Shown in pieces: positions 6,039 through 13,513 of a stretch of 13,513 nucleotides of DNA (position 1 is its first letter; each line of letters opens with the position of its first letter). Under the pieces are notes generated by a model. The model was not told the origin of the DNA. It was given only the letters and a program-made list of their open reading frames with translations, and did not search any database. The translations under genes and the position numbers were made by a program. The DNA comes from Planctomycetaceae bacterium. Its GTDB lineage: Bacteria > Planctomycetota > Planctomycetia > Pirellulales > Thermoguttaceae. The stretch is from assembly GCA_031287585.1 (NCBI GenBank), contig JAITST010000118.1, forward strand, positions 1 through 13,513, in the 5' to 3' direction.

Positions 6039-9000
6039 TCAAACTTCTACCACCTTTCCGTGTGTCACAAAAATCAATTTCGTTTTCACAATCGTTTTGT
6101 CACTGATTTTGCATAATTTTACTATGCAGTCGCGGTATAGGTTTAGTTGTTCTTTGTATAACTCGGTTAGTTTGTTGACATCGCCTTTATCGGTTTTGAA
6201 GTCGAAAATTTCTACTGCTGTTACCTTTCCGCTTGCGTCGCGTAACACTACCAGTCTGTCGATTGAGCCGCGTACAATTACGTCTTTCCCTTTCCCGGTT
6301 TTGCGGATTACAAAACGGCGCTCACATTCTAACTCTACCACGTCCGCCCCGTATTGTTGCTTCGACAACGCTGCTTTGATTTCTTCTTTCCCGCAGCCCT
6401 CTCTGAACTTTTTTATTATCTCGTTATCGTCTATCGTACCTTGTTTACCGCGTTTTGCTTCTGTTATGATTTCTGTTAGTTGTTCGTCTGTTACCGCGTC
6501 ACTTTCATCATCAAGCCACCTTGCCGCTTTTTCAAAACACGCGTGAATCGCTGTTCCCCGCAACATTGCGTCTTCACGATTTTCACGCGGTTCGCTGCTG
6601 TTTATCGCCGTCTCATCGTACTCGTATTCATACTTACCGTGATGGCTCGACGGCGTATCGCGTTTTACGTTACGTTGCCATTCCGTTTCTTTTAGCGGCT
6701 TTAACGCAACATCGTCAACAGCCGTATCCGGTTTTGCGTCTTCACGCAACTTCGACTTTTCATACCACAGCCGATTGCCCGTGCAATAAACCGTACCGGA
6801 CTCATAATACTTATCTTTGTTCTCACCGCAAAAACTTGCACGCAACACGTCCGCGAAAGTTGCACTGAGATTGACCGAATCAGCACCGCTTTTCGGCTTG
6901 TTTTTTTGCGGTACAATCAACGCCAGTTCGTACTTCGCCCGCGTCATCGCAACGTAAAGTACTGCCAACGATTCCTCAACCTCGTGCTGAATCCGTTGTG
7001 CGAAAATGTCACGATAGTTGGACGGCAACAACGCCTGCATTTCTTTACCGACGTAACGCAAAACGGTTTCTACCGATTCCGTTTGTTTACCCTTTTCACG
7101 TCCGACCACCACTTTGTTATTCGGAATACTCTTGAAAAGCGGTGCTGCTTTCTTTTCGATGAACGGCAAAACAACGATGTCAAACTCCAATCCCTTCGAT
7201 GCGTGAACCGTCATCACACGCACCTTCGCCGGTGTCTTGCTCTCAATCTTTGTTTTGTCAATCGCGTCAACAAACGCCCGCGTCCTGATTCCCAGCGGGT
7301 CTTGCAGGTTCTGAAATTTATACGCCAATTCAACTAACTGCTCCAAGCGACCGTTTTCGTGTTCGTCGCACAACGGCAACATTTCCTTTGATAATCGTTC
7401 GACAACTTTACCGTACCCATCGCTCATCAACTCCTTCCGCAACTTCGCCGCCGCGTCCATCGCCTCCAAATCAGACTTATGATTTGTAATCTTCAAACAC
7501 GCACCAAGCGGGCTATTCTCCAAATGAAACCGAACAATCGTATCACCCGGATGGTCTGCAAAAATCATCGCTGAGCGAATATGTTGCACCGCGAGCGAAT
7601 CACGCGAGAGCGGATTTCCGCCCTCCTCACTCGCTTCAACACCAGCCGTTTTCAGTCCCGCGATGATGGTGCTGATCTGCTTGTTGCCTCTGACAAGCAC
7701 GCCGATTTCCGCGTTCGGCTTACTGTTACGCAACTCCTTTACCTTGTCAATCACATACGACAACGTCTTCTCGCTCAACCTGTCGTTCTCATCGCCGTCA
7801 CCGCCGCCAGAGTAACCATCATCGTTATCGTAGTCGTCAATGTCATCGCCAACATAGTCAACGGAATTGGTCGGCGTAACAACGTTCGCGGATTTATAAT
7901 CGTTCGGTACAACTTCGAGCGTGCAATAACCATCATCGTTATTCGCTGTCGAATGTTCCTGAAAATGTTTGTTAAAAATATCGCCCGCCAAACCGCAATC
8001 GTTTTCGTGTTGAGTAATTGCGTCGTTTGATGTTAGATTAAGAAAAACGCGATTAACAGCATCGACGACAGGTTGTGTACAACGCCGCGTCTTCTCCATT
8101 GTCGTTTCGTCAACGTTTTCAATTTCGGTTTTCACCGTATCAAAAATTTCCGCGACACCGCCCCGCCAACCATAAATCGCTTGCTTAATGTCGCCGACAC
8201 AAAAGAACGTGCCGCCCGCTTTGCCAGCGACTTGCTTTGAAAGCGGCTTGATAATTTTCCATTGCGGCATTGACGTGTCTTGAAACTCGTCGAGCAACAG
8301 ATGTTCTGTCGCCGTGTTCAAACGATGTTTCACTGAGTCGGTTCGATTACCGAAATCATACTTGCTATCGGCGAGTTTACGTGTTACGTCTTCAAAACGG
8401 AATCCGCCGGTGCGGAACATTATACGGTCAAGTTTCCCGATTATCAATTTGAGCAAACCGTGCGTTGCCCTCGTTTGACCGACAATTTTGTTAATCTCGA
8501 CCGCGCTGGCGTGTTGGACGAGTGTTTCCAACGATTCAAGCAAGTCACCTTCGATAGGGATTTTGTAATACGCTTGCGAGCCGTCAATGATTTTACCGAC
8601 AAAACCGTCGTTGATAAATTCCTTCCACTGATAGTTTGCCGCTAACGGTTTCACTCTATCACGGGCTTTGACAAAATTCGAGTTCGGCGGCGGTACATCG
8701 TTTTTGTTCTTCGTTTTGTTTCGCGGCAGTTCGGCGTTTTCTAACTGTGTGATAGCGTGCTGTATTTCGTCGTCGGTGAGTTCAGTCCGCAAAAGTTGTT
8801 CGTTATCCCAACATTTCGGCGACGACCCGCGAACGATAGATAACAGGTTTGACGCAAGTTCTACAAGTTCCGTCATAACCGTTTGCTTCTGCTCACCTTT
8901 GTTGAACATATCAAACAGTTTCTTCGCGTCGTTATGTTCGGACTCCGCCAACACTTCACCGACGGCGGTAACGAGAACACGTTCAAATTCCGCGTCGTTA

Positions 9001-9419
9001 ATAATTTTCCAACCCGGCGGCATTCCGATTTCAAACAAAAACGCGCGTGCAATTTTGTTGAAGTAAGAATCGAGAGTACCGATTTGCAGCCGGTACAAGT
9101 TTTTGGCGAGAATCGCGAGACGACATTGCAATTCAGTTTCGTCGAGCGAGCAGTTGAGGTGACTAGCCAGGTTCTCACGTTTGCGAACATCTAACGCCGC
9201 ACCTGATATATTCTGAAGTATCCGCTCTAAAATCTCGCCCGCCGCCTTGACGGTAAAAGTAGAAGCAAGAATCCGGTCAACAACACTATTTACATCGTTA
9301 TCAAAAACAATCTGTAAAAAGGTATTGCTCAACCTGAAAGTTTTACCAGAGCCAGCGGATGCGCGAATGATTGTGTTCGCGAAAAAATCTGCTTCTTTCG
9401 TATCAGATTTTTTTTTCAT
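6039..9419 (-). CDS. AddA-type UvrD/Rep helicase with C-terminal PD-(D/E)XK nuclease domain
   Basis: The 1126 residues carry the full superfamily 1A helicase set: P-loop RASAGSGKT (19-27), motif Ia STFTVKAAGEILERI (53-67), motif II LLLDEFQDTS (374-383), motif III VGDIKQAIYGWRGG (408-421), motif V VRVMTVHASKGLEFDIVVLP (733-752) and motif VI VLYVAMTRAK (820-829). A RecB-family nuclease domain follows: RGTAIHACFE (954-963, His959), GSIDR (1051-1055, Asp1054), IFDFKT (1071-1076, Asp1073/Lys1075) and YKEQLNLY (1088-1095). This is the AddA plan: double-strand-break end resection for recombination and degradation of foreign DNA. AddA normally works with AddB, which is not in this window. An unusual acidic Asp/Gly-rich stretch (519-548) sits in a 2B-like region. 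The start overlaps the fic stop as ATGA, and GGAG lies 10 bases before the ATG, so it is probably translationally coupled to fic. It could be a stand-alone relative rather than true AddA. Confidence 0.93.
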   Translation of the reverse strand: MKKKSDTKEADFFANTIIRASAGSGKTFRLSNTFLQIVFDNDVNSVVDRILASTFTVKAAGEILERILQNISGAALDVRKRENLASHLNCSLDETELQCRLAILAKNLYRLQIGTLDSYFNKIARAFLFEIGMPPGWKIINDAEFERVLVTAVGEVLAESEHNDAKKLFDMFNKGEQKQTVMTELVELASNLLSIVRGSSPKCWDNEQLLRTELTDDEIQHAITQLENAELPRNKTKNKNDVPPPNSNFVKARDRVKPLAANYQWKEFINDGFVGKIIDGSQAYYKIPIEGDLLESLETLVQHASAVEINKIVGQTRATHGLLKLIIGKLDRIMFRTGGFRFEDVTRKLADSKYDFGNRTDSVKHRLNTATEHLLLDEFQDTSMPQWKIIKPLSKQVAGKAGGTFFCVGDIKQAIYGWRGGVAEIFDTVKTEIENVDETTMEKTRRCTQPVVDAVNRVFLNLTSNDAITQHENDCGLAGDIFNKHFQEHSTANNDDGYCTLEVVPNDYKSANVVTPTNSVDYVGDDIDDYDNDDGYSGGGDGDENDRLSEKTLSYVIDKVKELRNSKPNAEIGVLVRGNKQISTIIAGLKTAGVEASEEGGNPLSRDSLAVQHIRSAMIFADHPGDTIVRFHLENSPLGACLKITNHKSDLEAMDAAAKLRKELMSDGYGKVVERLSKEMLPLCDEHENGRLEQLVELAYKFQNLQDPLGIRTRAFVDAIDKTKIESKTPAKVRVMTVHASKGLEFDIVVLPFIEKKAAPLFKSIPNNKVVVGREKGKQTESVETVLRYVGKEMQALLPSNYRDIFAQRIQHEVEESLAVLYVAMTRAKYELALIVPQKNKPKSGADSVNLSATFADVLRASFCGENKDKYYESGTVYCTGNRLWYEKSKLREDAKPDTAVDDVALKPLKETEWQRNVKRDTPSSHHGKYEYEYDETAINSSEPRENREDAMLRGTAIHACFEKAARWLDDESDAVTDEQLTEIITEAKRGKQGTIDDNEIIKKFREGCGKEEIKAALSKQQYGADVVELECERRFVIRKTGKGKDVIVRGSIDRLVVLRDASGKVTAVEIFDFKTDKGDVNKLTELYKEQLNLYRDCIVKLCKISDKTIVKTKLIFVTHGKVVEV

Positions 9420-10894
9420 AATTTTTCATCTCCATCAACGGCAAGATCTTTAACGAACCAAAATCCTGATTTATCAGAGCCGTGCCGTTCTAACCTACCT
9501 TGTTGTTTAAGTTTTTTAATTTGACGTTTTACCGTAGCGGAAGAACGTCCGGTTTTTTCAGCAAGTTCATCATAACGAATGGACGGATTTGTTTTAATTA
9601 GTCTAACAATCATATCTTCATCATTAACGTCGTTTACAAGGTCATTTGGGGTACTTACAGGGTCATTCGGGTCATTTACAAGGTCAATTGGAGTATTTAT
9701 GGGGTCATTCGGGGAATTTACAAGGTCATTTGGAGCATTTACAGGGTCATTCGGGTCATTTACAAGGTCAATTGGAGTATTTACGGGGTCATTCGGGGAA
9801 TTTACAAGGTCAATTGGGGTATTTACAGGGTCAGTTGGAGTATTTACGGGGTCATTCGGGGCATTTACAGGGTCATTTGGGGAATTTACAAGGTCAATTG
9901 GAGCATTTACAAGGTCAATTGGAGCATTTACAGGGTCATTTGGAGCATTTACAAGGTCATTTGGTACATTTACAAGGTCATTTTGAGCATTTACAAGGTC
10001 ATTTGGGGAATTTACAGGGTCATTTTGAGCATTTACAAGGTCATTCGGGGAATTTACAGGGTCATTGTGATTGTTTACTGGGTCAACGATTGTTTCTGTA
10101 ACGATGTCGATGTAGTTATACAACGAATTCTCTATGACATCAATCATAAAATCAATGAACGGTTTACAATCAATTCCGTCACGGTGCGACTCTTGTAATG
10201 TACGATAGTAGTTTGCTTGATTGTGGTGAATGATGGTTTCTACCGGCATCCATTCAAAAATGCTGTTCCATTTACTTAAAATTATCGTGTGCCAAAGTCT
10301 GCCGATTCTTCCGTTACCATCACGGAAGGGGTGAATATGTTCGAGCATATAATGAACCGCCGCACTTTTTATCAGCGGGTGAATTTCGCTGGTTGCTCCC
10401 CATTGGAAAAGTTGGCTAACCAAACCGGGAACTTTCGCCACCTCTGCACCACGATGCAAAATTTCACGTGTACTCGTTGCCACCACTACCGGAACACTTC
10501 TGAATTTGCCGGATTCCTCAATTAGTGATTGAGTTAAATGAGCGTGTGCTTTCAATAAATCATCGACTGAAAACGGATTATACTGACCAATCCCGTTATA
10601 CGCCTCATAAGCGTTTTGCACTTCCTTAATATCTTTGGGCGGTCCCAGAACGGATTTTCCGTTAATCACATCCTGAACTTGCGAAAGGTTCAAACAGTTA
10701 CCCTCAATTGCGGTAGAGGCGTGAATCGACATAATGCGGTTTAACCTACGCAAACGCAACACATCTTTGGATTGTCTTTCGCTCATCCTAGCACGCTCAA
10801 TCAAGACGTGTATATTCCCAATTTTTTCATACCATCCGGGCGATTCAGAAAAAAATTTGACAGTTTGATTCATTTTTGTCTCCTGCATATACAC
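9416..10894 (-). CDS. Fic-family adenylyltransferase-like protein with heptad-repeat linker and C-terminal winged helix
   Basis: Fic proteins usually transfer AMP from ATP to a target protein. The catalytic loop IHPFRDGNGRIGR (187-199) is intact with His188, and the flap segment ESGKFRSVPVVV is at 127-138. An inhibitory-helix motif STAIEGN (60-66, S/T-x3-E-G/N with Glu64) lies N-terminal, so this is the class with its own N-terminal inhibitory helix and probably autoinhibited. Residues 271-424 are 22 tandem heptapeptides of the form D-P/L-V-N-x-P-N/I. Residues 428-480 form a winged-helix DNA-binding domain (IRYDELAEKTGRSSATVKRQIKKL). The longest frame starts at 10894, but AGGAGA (10884-10879) lies five bases before the ATG at 10873 (MNQTVKFF), the likelier start, giving 485 residues. 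It lies 62-83 bases after the kinase gene and overlaps the helicase by 4 bases. The target protein is unknown; the DNA-binding domain suggests self-regulation or action at a promoter. Confidence 0.93.
   Translation of the reverse strand: MYMQETKMNQTVKFFSESPGWYEKIGNIHVLIERARMSERQSKDVLRLRRLNRIMSIHASTAIEGNCLNLSQVQDVINGKSVLGPPKDIKEVQNAYEAYNGIGQYNPFSVDDLLKAHAHLTQSLIEESGKFRSVPVVVATSTREILHRGAEVAKVPGLVSQLFQWGATSEIHPLIKSAAVHYMLEHIHPFRDGNGRIGRLWHTIILSKWNSIFEWMPVETIIHHNQANYYRTLQESHRDGIDCKPFIDFMIDVIENSLYNYIDIVTETIVDPVNNHNDPVNSPNDLVNAQNDPVNSPNDLVNAQNDLVNVPNDLVNAPNDPVNAPIDLVNAPIDLVNSPNDPVNAPNDPVNTPTDPVNTPIDLVNSPNDPVNTPIDLVNDPNDPVNAPNDLVNSPNDPINTPIDLVNDPNDPVSTPNDLVNDVNDEDMIVRLIKTNPSIRYDELAEKTGRSSATVKRQIKKLKQQGRLERHGSDKSGFWFVKDLAVDGDEKL
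9623..10084. repeat. 21-bp minisatellite, 22 units, inside fic
   Basis: Twenty-two consecutive 21-base units (plus-strand form close to GGTCATTTGGGGCATTTACA) encode heptads such as DPVNAPN, DLVNSPN and DPVNTPI. The unit length keeps the frame, so gain or loss of units would lengthen or shorten the linker without breaking the protein. Variation is concentrated at heptad positions 2 (P/L), 5 (A/S/T/D/V/N) and 7 (N/I). There are no unique spacers, so this is not a CRISPR array. Confidence 0.95.
10879..10884 (-). promoter_or_regulatory. Ribosome binding site that favours the internal fic start
   Basis: AGGAGA on the minus strand lies five bases before the ATG at 10873-10871. For the upstream ATG at 10894 no such site exists, and this site would fall inside the coding region. 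The Fic protein therefore most likely starts MNQTVKFF. Confidence 0.6.
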
Positions 10895-10955
10895 TATACC
10901 GCGTTGTTCTTATACTTTTTCGTTTCCGTACAAGTATATTATGACGCGAAAACGC

Positions 10956-13513
10956 TCACCTTCCCGTTGGTTTACAATATTCCATCAAAATTTGTGTCAA
11001 CGTTTCCATTGTTATTGGTTTTGCGTGGTGTGCGTCCATTCCGCTTGCGATTGACTTGTCTATGTCCTCTTTGAATGAGTTCGCACTTATTGCCACGATT
11101 GGGATTTTTTTTGCGTCTTCCCGTTCTAGTGCGCGGATAGATTCAGTGGCTATGTAGCCGTCCATTATTGGCATTTGGATGTCCATAAATATCACGTCGT
11201 AAAACTTTTCCGGCGAATCCGCGAACATTTTCAATCCTTCCGAACCATCAATCGCTTCATCTGCTATGAAGCCCGCTTCCTTCAACAGCGACGCCAACAC
11301 CATCCTGTTCAAACGAACATCGTCTATTATCAGTGCACGTTGTCCCTTGAAATGTCCTTTTACTTCAATGGCACTTGACCTCTCTGCCGCGTTTTCGTCT
11401 TCCGTCAGCCAGACTTCAAATCTGAACTCGCTGCCCTTGCCTAATTTACTCTCTACGTGAATTTCGCTGTGGAATAGTTTTAGGATTTGTTGCGTAATCG
11501 CCAATCCCAAGCCGCTGCCGCCATACAGTTTACGTATATCGTCGTTACCTTGTTCAAACGGACGGAATATCTTTTCAATCGCGTCCTCCGAGATTCCGAT
11601 TCCGTTATCACGAACCGTAAACAACAGCAACGCCTTCCCGCCGCGTTGTGCTTTCCTTTTTACCGCCAACTCAATTTTGCCGCCTTCCGGTGTGTATTTT
11701 ACCGCATTATTGAGTAAGTTATTCAACGCTTGCCGCAAACGTAAACCGTCCGCGACAAAATTTGGCGGACTAAATTCCTCAATATCTACACTCAATCCCA
11801 AGCCCTTCGACTTGCAGTTTAACCGCATCACACCCTCGATTTCGTTAAGCATCACATTCAAGTCGATCGGCATATCAAAGAGTTCGATAGACCCCGTTTC
11901 CAAGTTGGAAATATCGAGAATGTCGTTGAGCATACGGAGCAAGTGAGTTGACGACGTTTGCAGTTGCGTCAGGTGAGCGTTCAAATCAGTAAACTCCGCC
12001 CTATTGCTAAATTCGCGAATCTTCGACTGCGCGATGTTGTTAATACCGAGAATCGCGTTCATCGGAGTACGCAATTCGTGACTCATTCGCGAGAGGAAGT
12101 CACTCTTGTGACTATTCGCCAACTCCATCGCCGCATTCGCTTTTTCGAGTTGAAGTTGTTTCCGCGACAGTTCCGTCACATCGACACTGGTGATAATGTA
12201 GCCGACTTGTTTACCTCTTTCGTCCGTGATATAACTCGCGTTGCCTTGTAAAAACAGTCCGGTACGTTCATCGTAATAGACTGACGCACTCCCGCTGCCG
12301 CGTAGCAAAGTTGTTATCGGACAATACTCGGTTCCAAAAGGATACACACTCAAAAATTCGTATGACTTACCGACAACATCCTGTATATCACATTTCCCTA
12401 TCACGTCCAAAGATTGGGCGTTTGCGTAAATGATTTTCAATTCCATATCCGTTATCACGAGCGGACTGTGAACGCTCAATACAATACTGTCCGCCATATC
12501 ATCAAACGAACGCGCTAACCGACCGAACTCGTCGTAACGATTGGTACCGAATCGGAAGTAACGGTCGCCGTAACGGAATTTCGTTATACCGTTGATGAGC
12601 CACTGCAAACGGTTCGACAGATACGATGCCATCCAAATCGCGATGAAAACCACTATCACCGACAGAACGAGCGTCGTCATCACGAGTGACTTGTATGTCG
12701 TGCCAAGATTTTTGCTTACCATATCCGTTAGCCGCTCGCCCATTTCGTCTGCCGGACGGCTAAAGTCGTCAATGCCCGCACCGATTGCGACAAAGCCGAA
12801 TCCGATTCTGTTACCGCGTTTTTCGGGGGCATACTGTCCCGAATAATACGGAATCGCTGCTGCCGTGTTCAGTTTATAGATTCCGCTCCAAAGTATGTAT
12901 AGTGACCCCGAGCCGCCGTCGCGTGCCAAGTCCATCCAACCGGTACACTGCGGCGCGTTGTTCAGATAACGACCATCAAGACCGACCAATCCGAGTTTTG
13001 TCAAATCCGCCGCAACCTTCTTCGTCCGCGACTGGAACGCGAGCGATTCTTTGTCGCCAGTCCAAGGCGTGTAGTCTTTCAGAGTTGCAATGTATTCCTG
13101 CCAGTCTTCGCGCTTGTAGCCCGCGTTAATCATTCCTTCGTAAAGCGACTGTTCGAGCCAAGACGTTTCCGGTTTTCCCGTTTCAGGATTGAAACCGTAT
13201 ATTGAGTAGTGACGCGGATGAACAATGCTGCGGCAATTGTAGTCCCAGATGAACGCATAGTTACCATCGTGAGCACTGGATAACTCTGAGTAACGTTCAT
13301 TCATTGGAGTTATGTGAGCAATCATATCCAAGAGGTGGTCGTGATTGAGGGCAAACGTTACGTAACCGGCAATTTTATCGTCTGAACCGTATATCGGCTT
13401 TACCCAACGAACGATTCCCTCAAAGCGGATGCCTTTCGGGTTTTCCGCACCAGCGTATCCTTCGTTTTCCGGGGCGTATGGAATGCTGTTGATGGTGTCG
13501 GCGAGTTCGGTCA
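10956..13513 (-). CDS. Hybrid sensor histidine kinase (Cache-HAMP-PAS-HisKA-HATPase-REC), 5' end outside the window
   Basis: The frame is open from the right edge to the stop at 10956 (about 851 residues visible). A TTG at 13331 is only an internal Leu, and the residues before it (FEGIVRWVKPIYGSDDKIAGYVTFAL) continue an extracytoplasmic Cache-type sensor. Numbering from that Leu: rest of Cache 1-205, transmembrane helix about 215-238, HAMP about 239-288, PAS about 289-385, HisKA with HKSDFLSRMSHELRTP (phospho-acceptor His418), ATPase with N-box NNLLNNAVKYTPEGG (537-551), VRDNGIGIS and YGGSGLGLAI, then a receiver domain with acidic Asp670/671, phospho-acceptor Asp717 in FMDIQMP and Lys771. All catalytic residues are present. 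It would sense an extracytoplasmic small molecule and relay phosphate internally to REC. The output is unknown, since no separate response regulator or phosphotransfer protein is in view. The fic gene follows after 62-83 bases and may be co-transcribed. Confidence 0.95.
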   Translation of the reverse strand, partial: TELADTINSIPYAPENEGYAGAENPKGIRFEGIVRWVKPIYGSDDKIAGYVTFALNHDHLLDMIAHITPMNERYSELSSAHDGNYAFIWDYNCRSIVHPRHYSIYGFNPETGKPETSWLEQSLYEGMINAGYKREDWQEYIATLKDYTPWTGDKESLAFQSRTKKVAADLTKLGLVGLDGRYLNNAPQCTGWMDLARDGGSGSLYILWSGIYKLNTAAAIPYYSGQYAPEKRGNRIGFGFVAIGAGIDDFSRPADEMGERLTDMVSKNLGTTYKSLVMTTLVLSVIVVFIAIWMASYLSNRLQWLINGITKFRYGDRYFRFGTNRYDEFGRLARSFDDMADSIVLSVHSPLVITDMELKIIYANAQSLDVIGKCDIQDVVGKSYEFLSVYPFGTEYCPITTLLRGSGSASVYYDERTGLFLQGNASYITDERGKQVGYIITSVDVTELSRKQLQLEKANAAMELANSHKSDFLSRMSHELRTPMNAILGINNIAQSKIREFSNRAEFTDLNAHLTQLQTSSTHLLRMLNDILDISNLETGSIELFDMPIDLNVMLNEIEGVMRLNCKSKGLGLSVDIEEFSPPNFVADGLRLRQALNNLLNNAVKYTPEGGKIELAVKRKAQRGGKALLLFTVRDNGIGISEDAIEKIFRPFEQGNDDIRKLYGGSGLGLAITQQILKLFHSEIHVESKLGKGSEFRFEVWLTEDENAAERSSAIEVKGHFKGQRALIIDDVRLNRMVLASLLKEAGFIADEAIDGSEGLKMFADSPEKFYDVIFMDIQMPIMDGYIATESIRALEREDAKKIPIVAISANSFKEDIDKSIASGMDAHHAKPITMETLTQILMEYCKPTGR

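Noticed and set aside
6007..6546. 179-residue plus-strand frame
   Set aside because: Ser/Thr-rich shadow of the helicase nuclease domain on the opposite strand.
7581..8030. 149-residue plus-strand frame with a hydrophobic Val/Ile segment
   Set aside because: Its hydrophobic run is the complement of the Asp-rich insertion in the helicase; no independent evidence for coding.
9623..10084. CRISPR-like regular repeat spacing
   Set aside because: Units are contiguous with no unique spacers and encode part of a protein.
9579..10101. Two long plus-strand open frames made of repeats (FTGSFGEFTRS type and LQGHLEHLQGH type)
   Set aside because: They are by-products of the 21-bp minisatellite, which keeps several frames open on both strands; the minus-strand Fic frame has recognisable domains on both sides.

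Overview
The window looks like chromosome of a moderately AT-rich bacterium, most plausibly a Planctomycetota member or a close relative. Reasons: a Rho factor whose usual N-terminal helical domain is replaced by an Asn/Arg-rich extension, a FliN-like SpoA protein with a long N-terminal domain and no flagellar neighbours, an unassigned aldolase-like TIM-barrel protein, and few clear Shine-Dalgarno sites. The lineage is inferred from protein style and was not tested by any search. I see no tRNA, rRNA, insertion sequence, integrase or CRISPR array.

Layout. On the plus strand, bases 100-1248 encode the aldolase-like protein. Bases 1443-1920 hold a broken zinc-ribbon plus SAM-methyltransferase gene: the two halves are separated by a one-base shift at a run of nine A, and the methyltransferase domain stops shortly after its SAM-binding motif. 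Bases 1911-2153 carry two strong hairpins, one of them a 24-nt-arm inverted repeat, between this gene and the convergent rho gene. From 2154 on, every confident gene is on the minus strand: rho (2154-3485), an orphan FliN/SpoA protein (4420-5439), and then a cluster read right to left. That cluster is a Cache-HAMP-PAS hybrid histidine kinase (cut by the right edge, stop at 10956), a Fic-family protein (9416-10873/10894), and an AddA-type UvrD helicase-nuclease (6039-9419). The fic and helicase reading frames overlap by ATGA, so they are probably translated from one mRNA.

Two long stretches have no convincing gene: 3486-4419, the probable rho leader and promoter region, which contains a terminator-like hairpin with a U6 tail and short tandem repeats; and 5440-6038, which contains a palindrome near the presumed start of the FliN-like transcript, several hairpins and one weak open frame.

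The most unusual objects are (a) the Fic protein, whose catalytic domain is joined to a C-terminal winged-helix domain by 22 tandem heptapeptides encoded by a 21-bp minisatellite with signs of recent internal duplication, and its tight linkage to a lone AddA-like helicase-nuclease; (b) the Asn-rich disordered extension of Rho together with a possible attenuator in its long leader; and (c) the A9 frameshift in the zinc-ribbon/methyltransferase gene.
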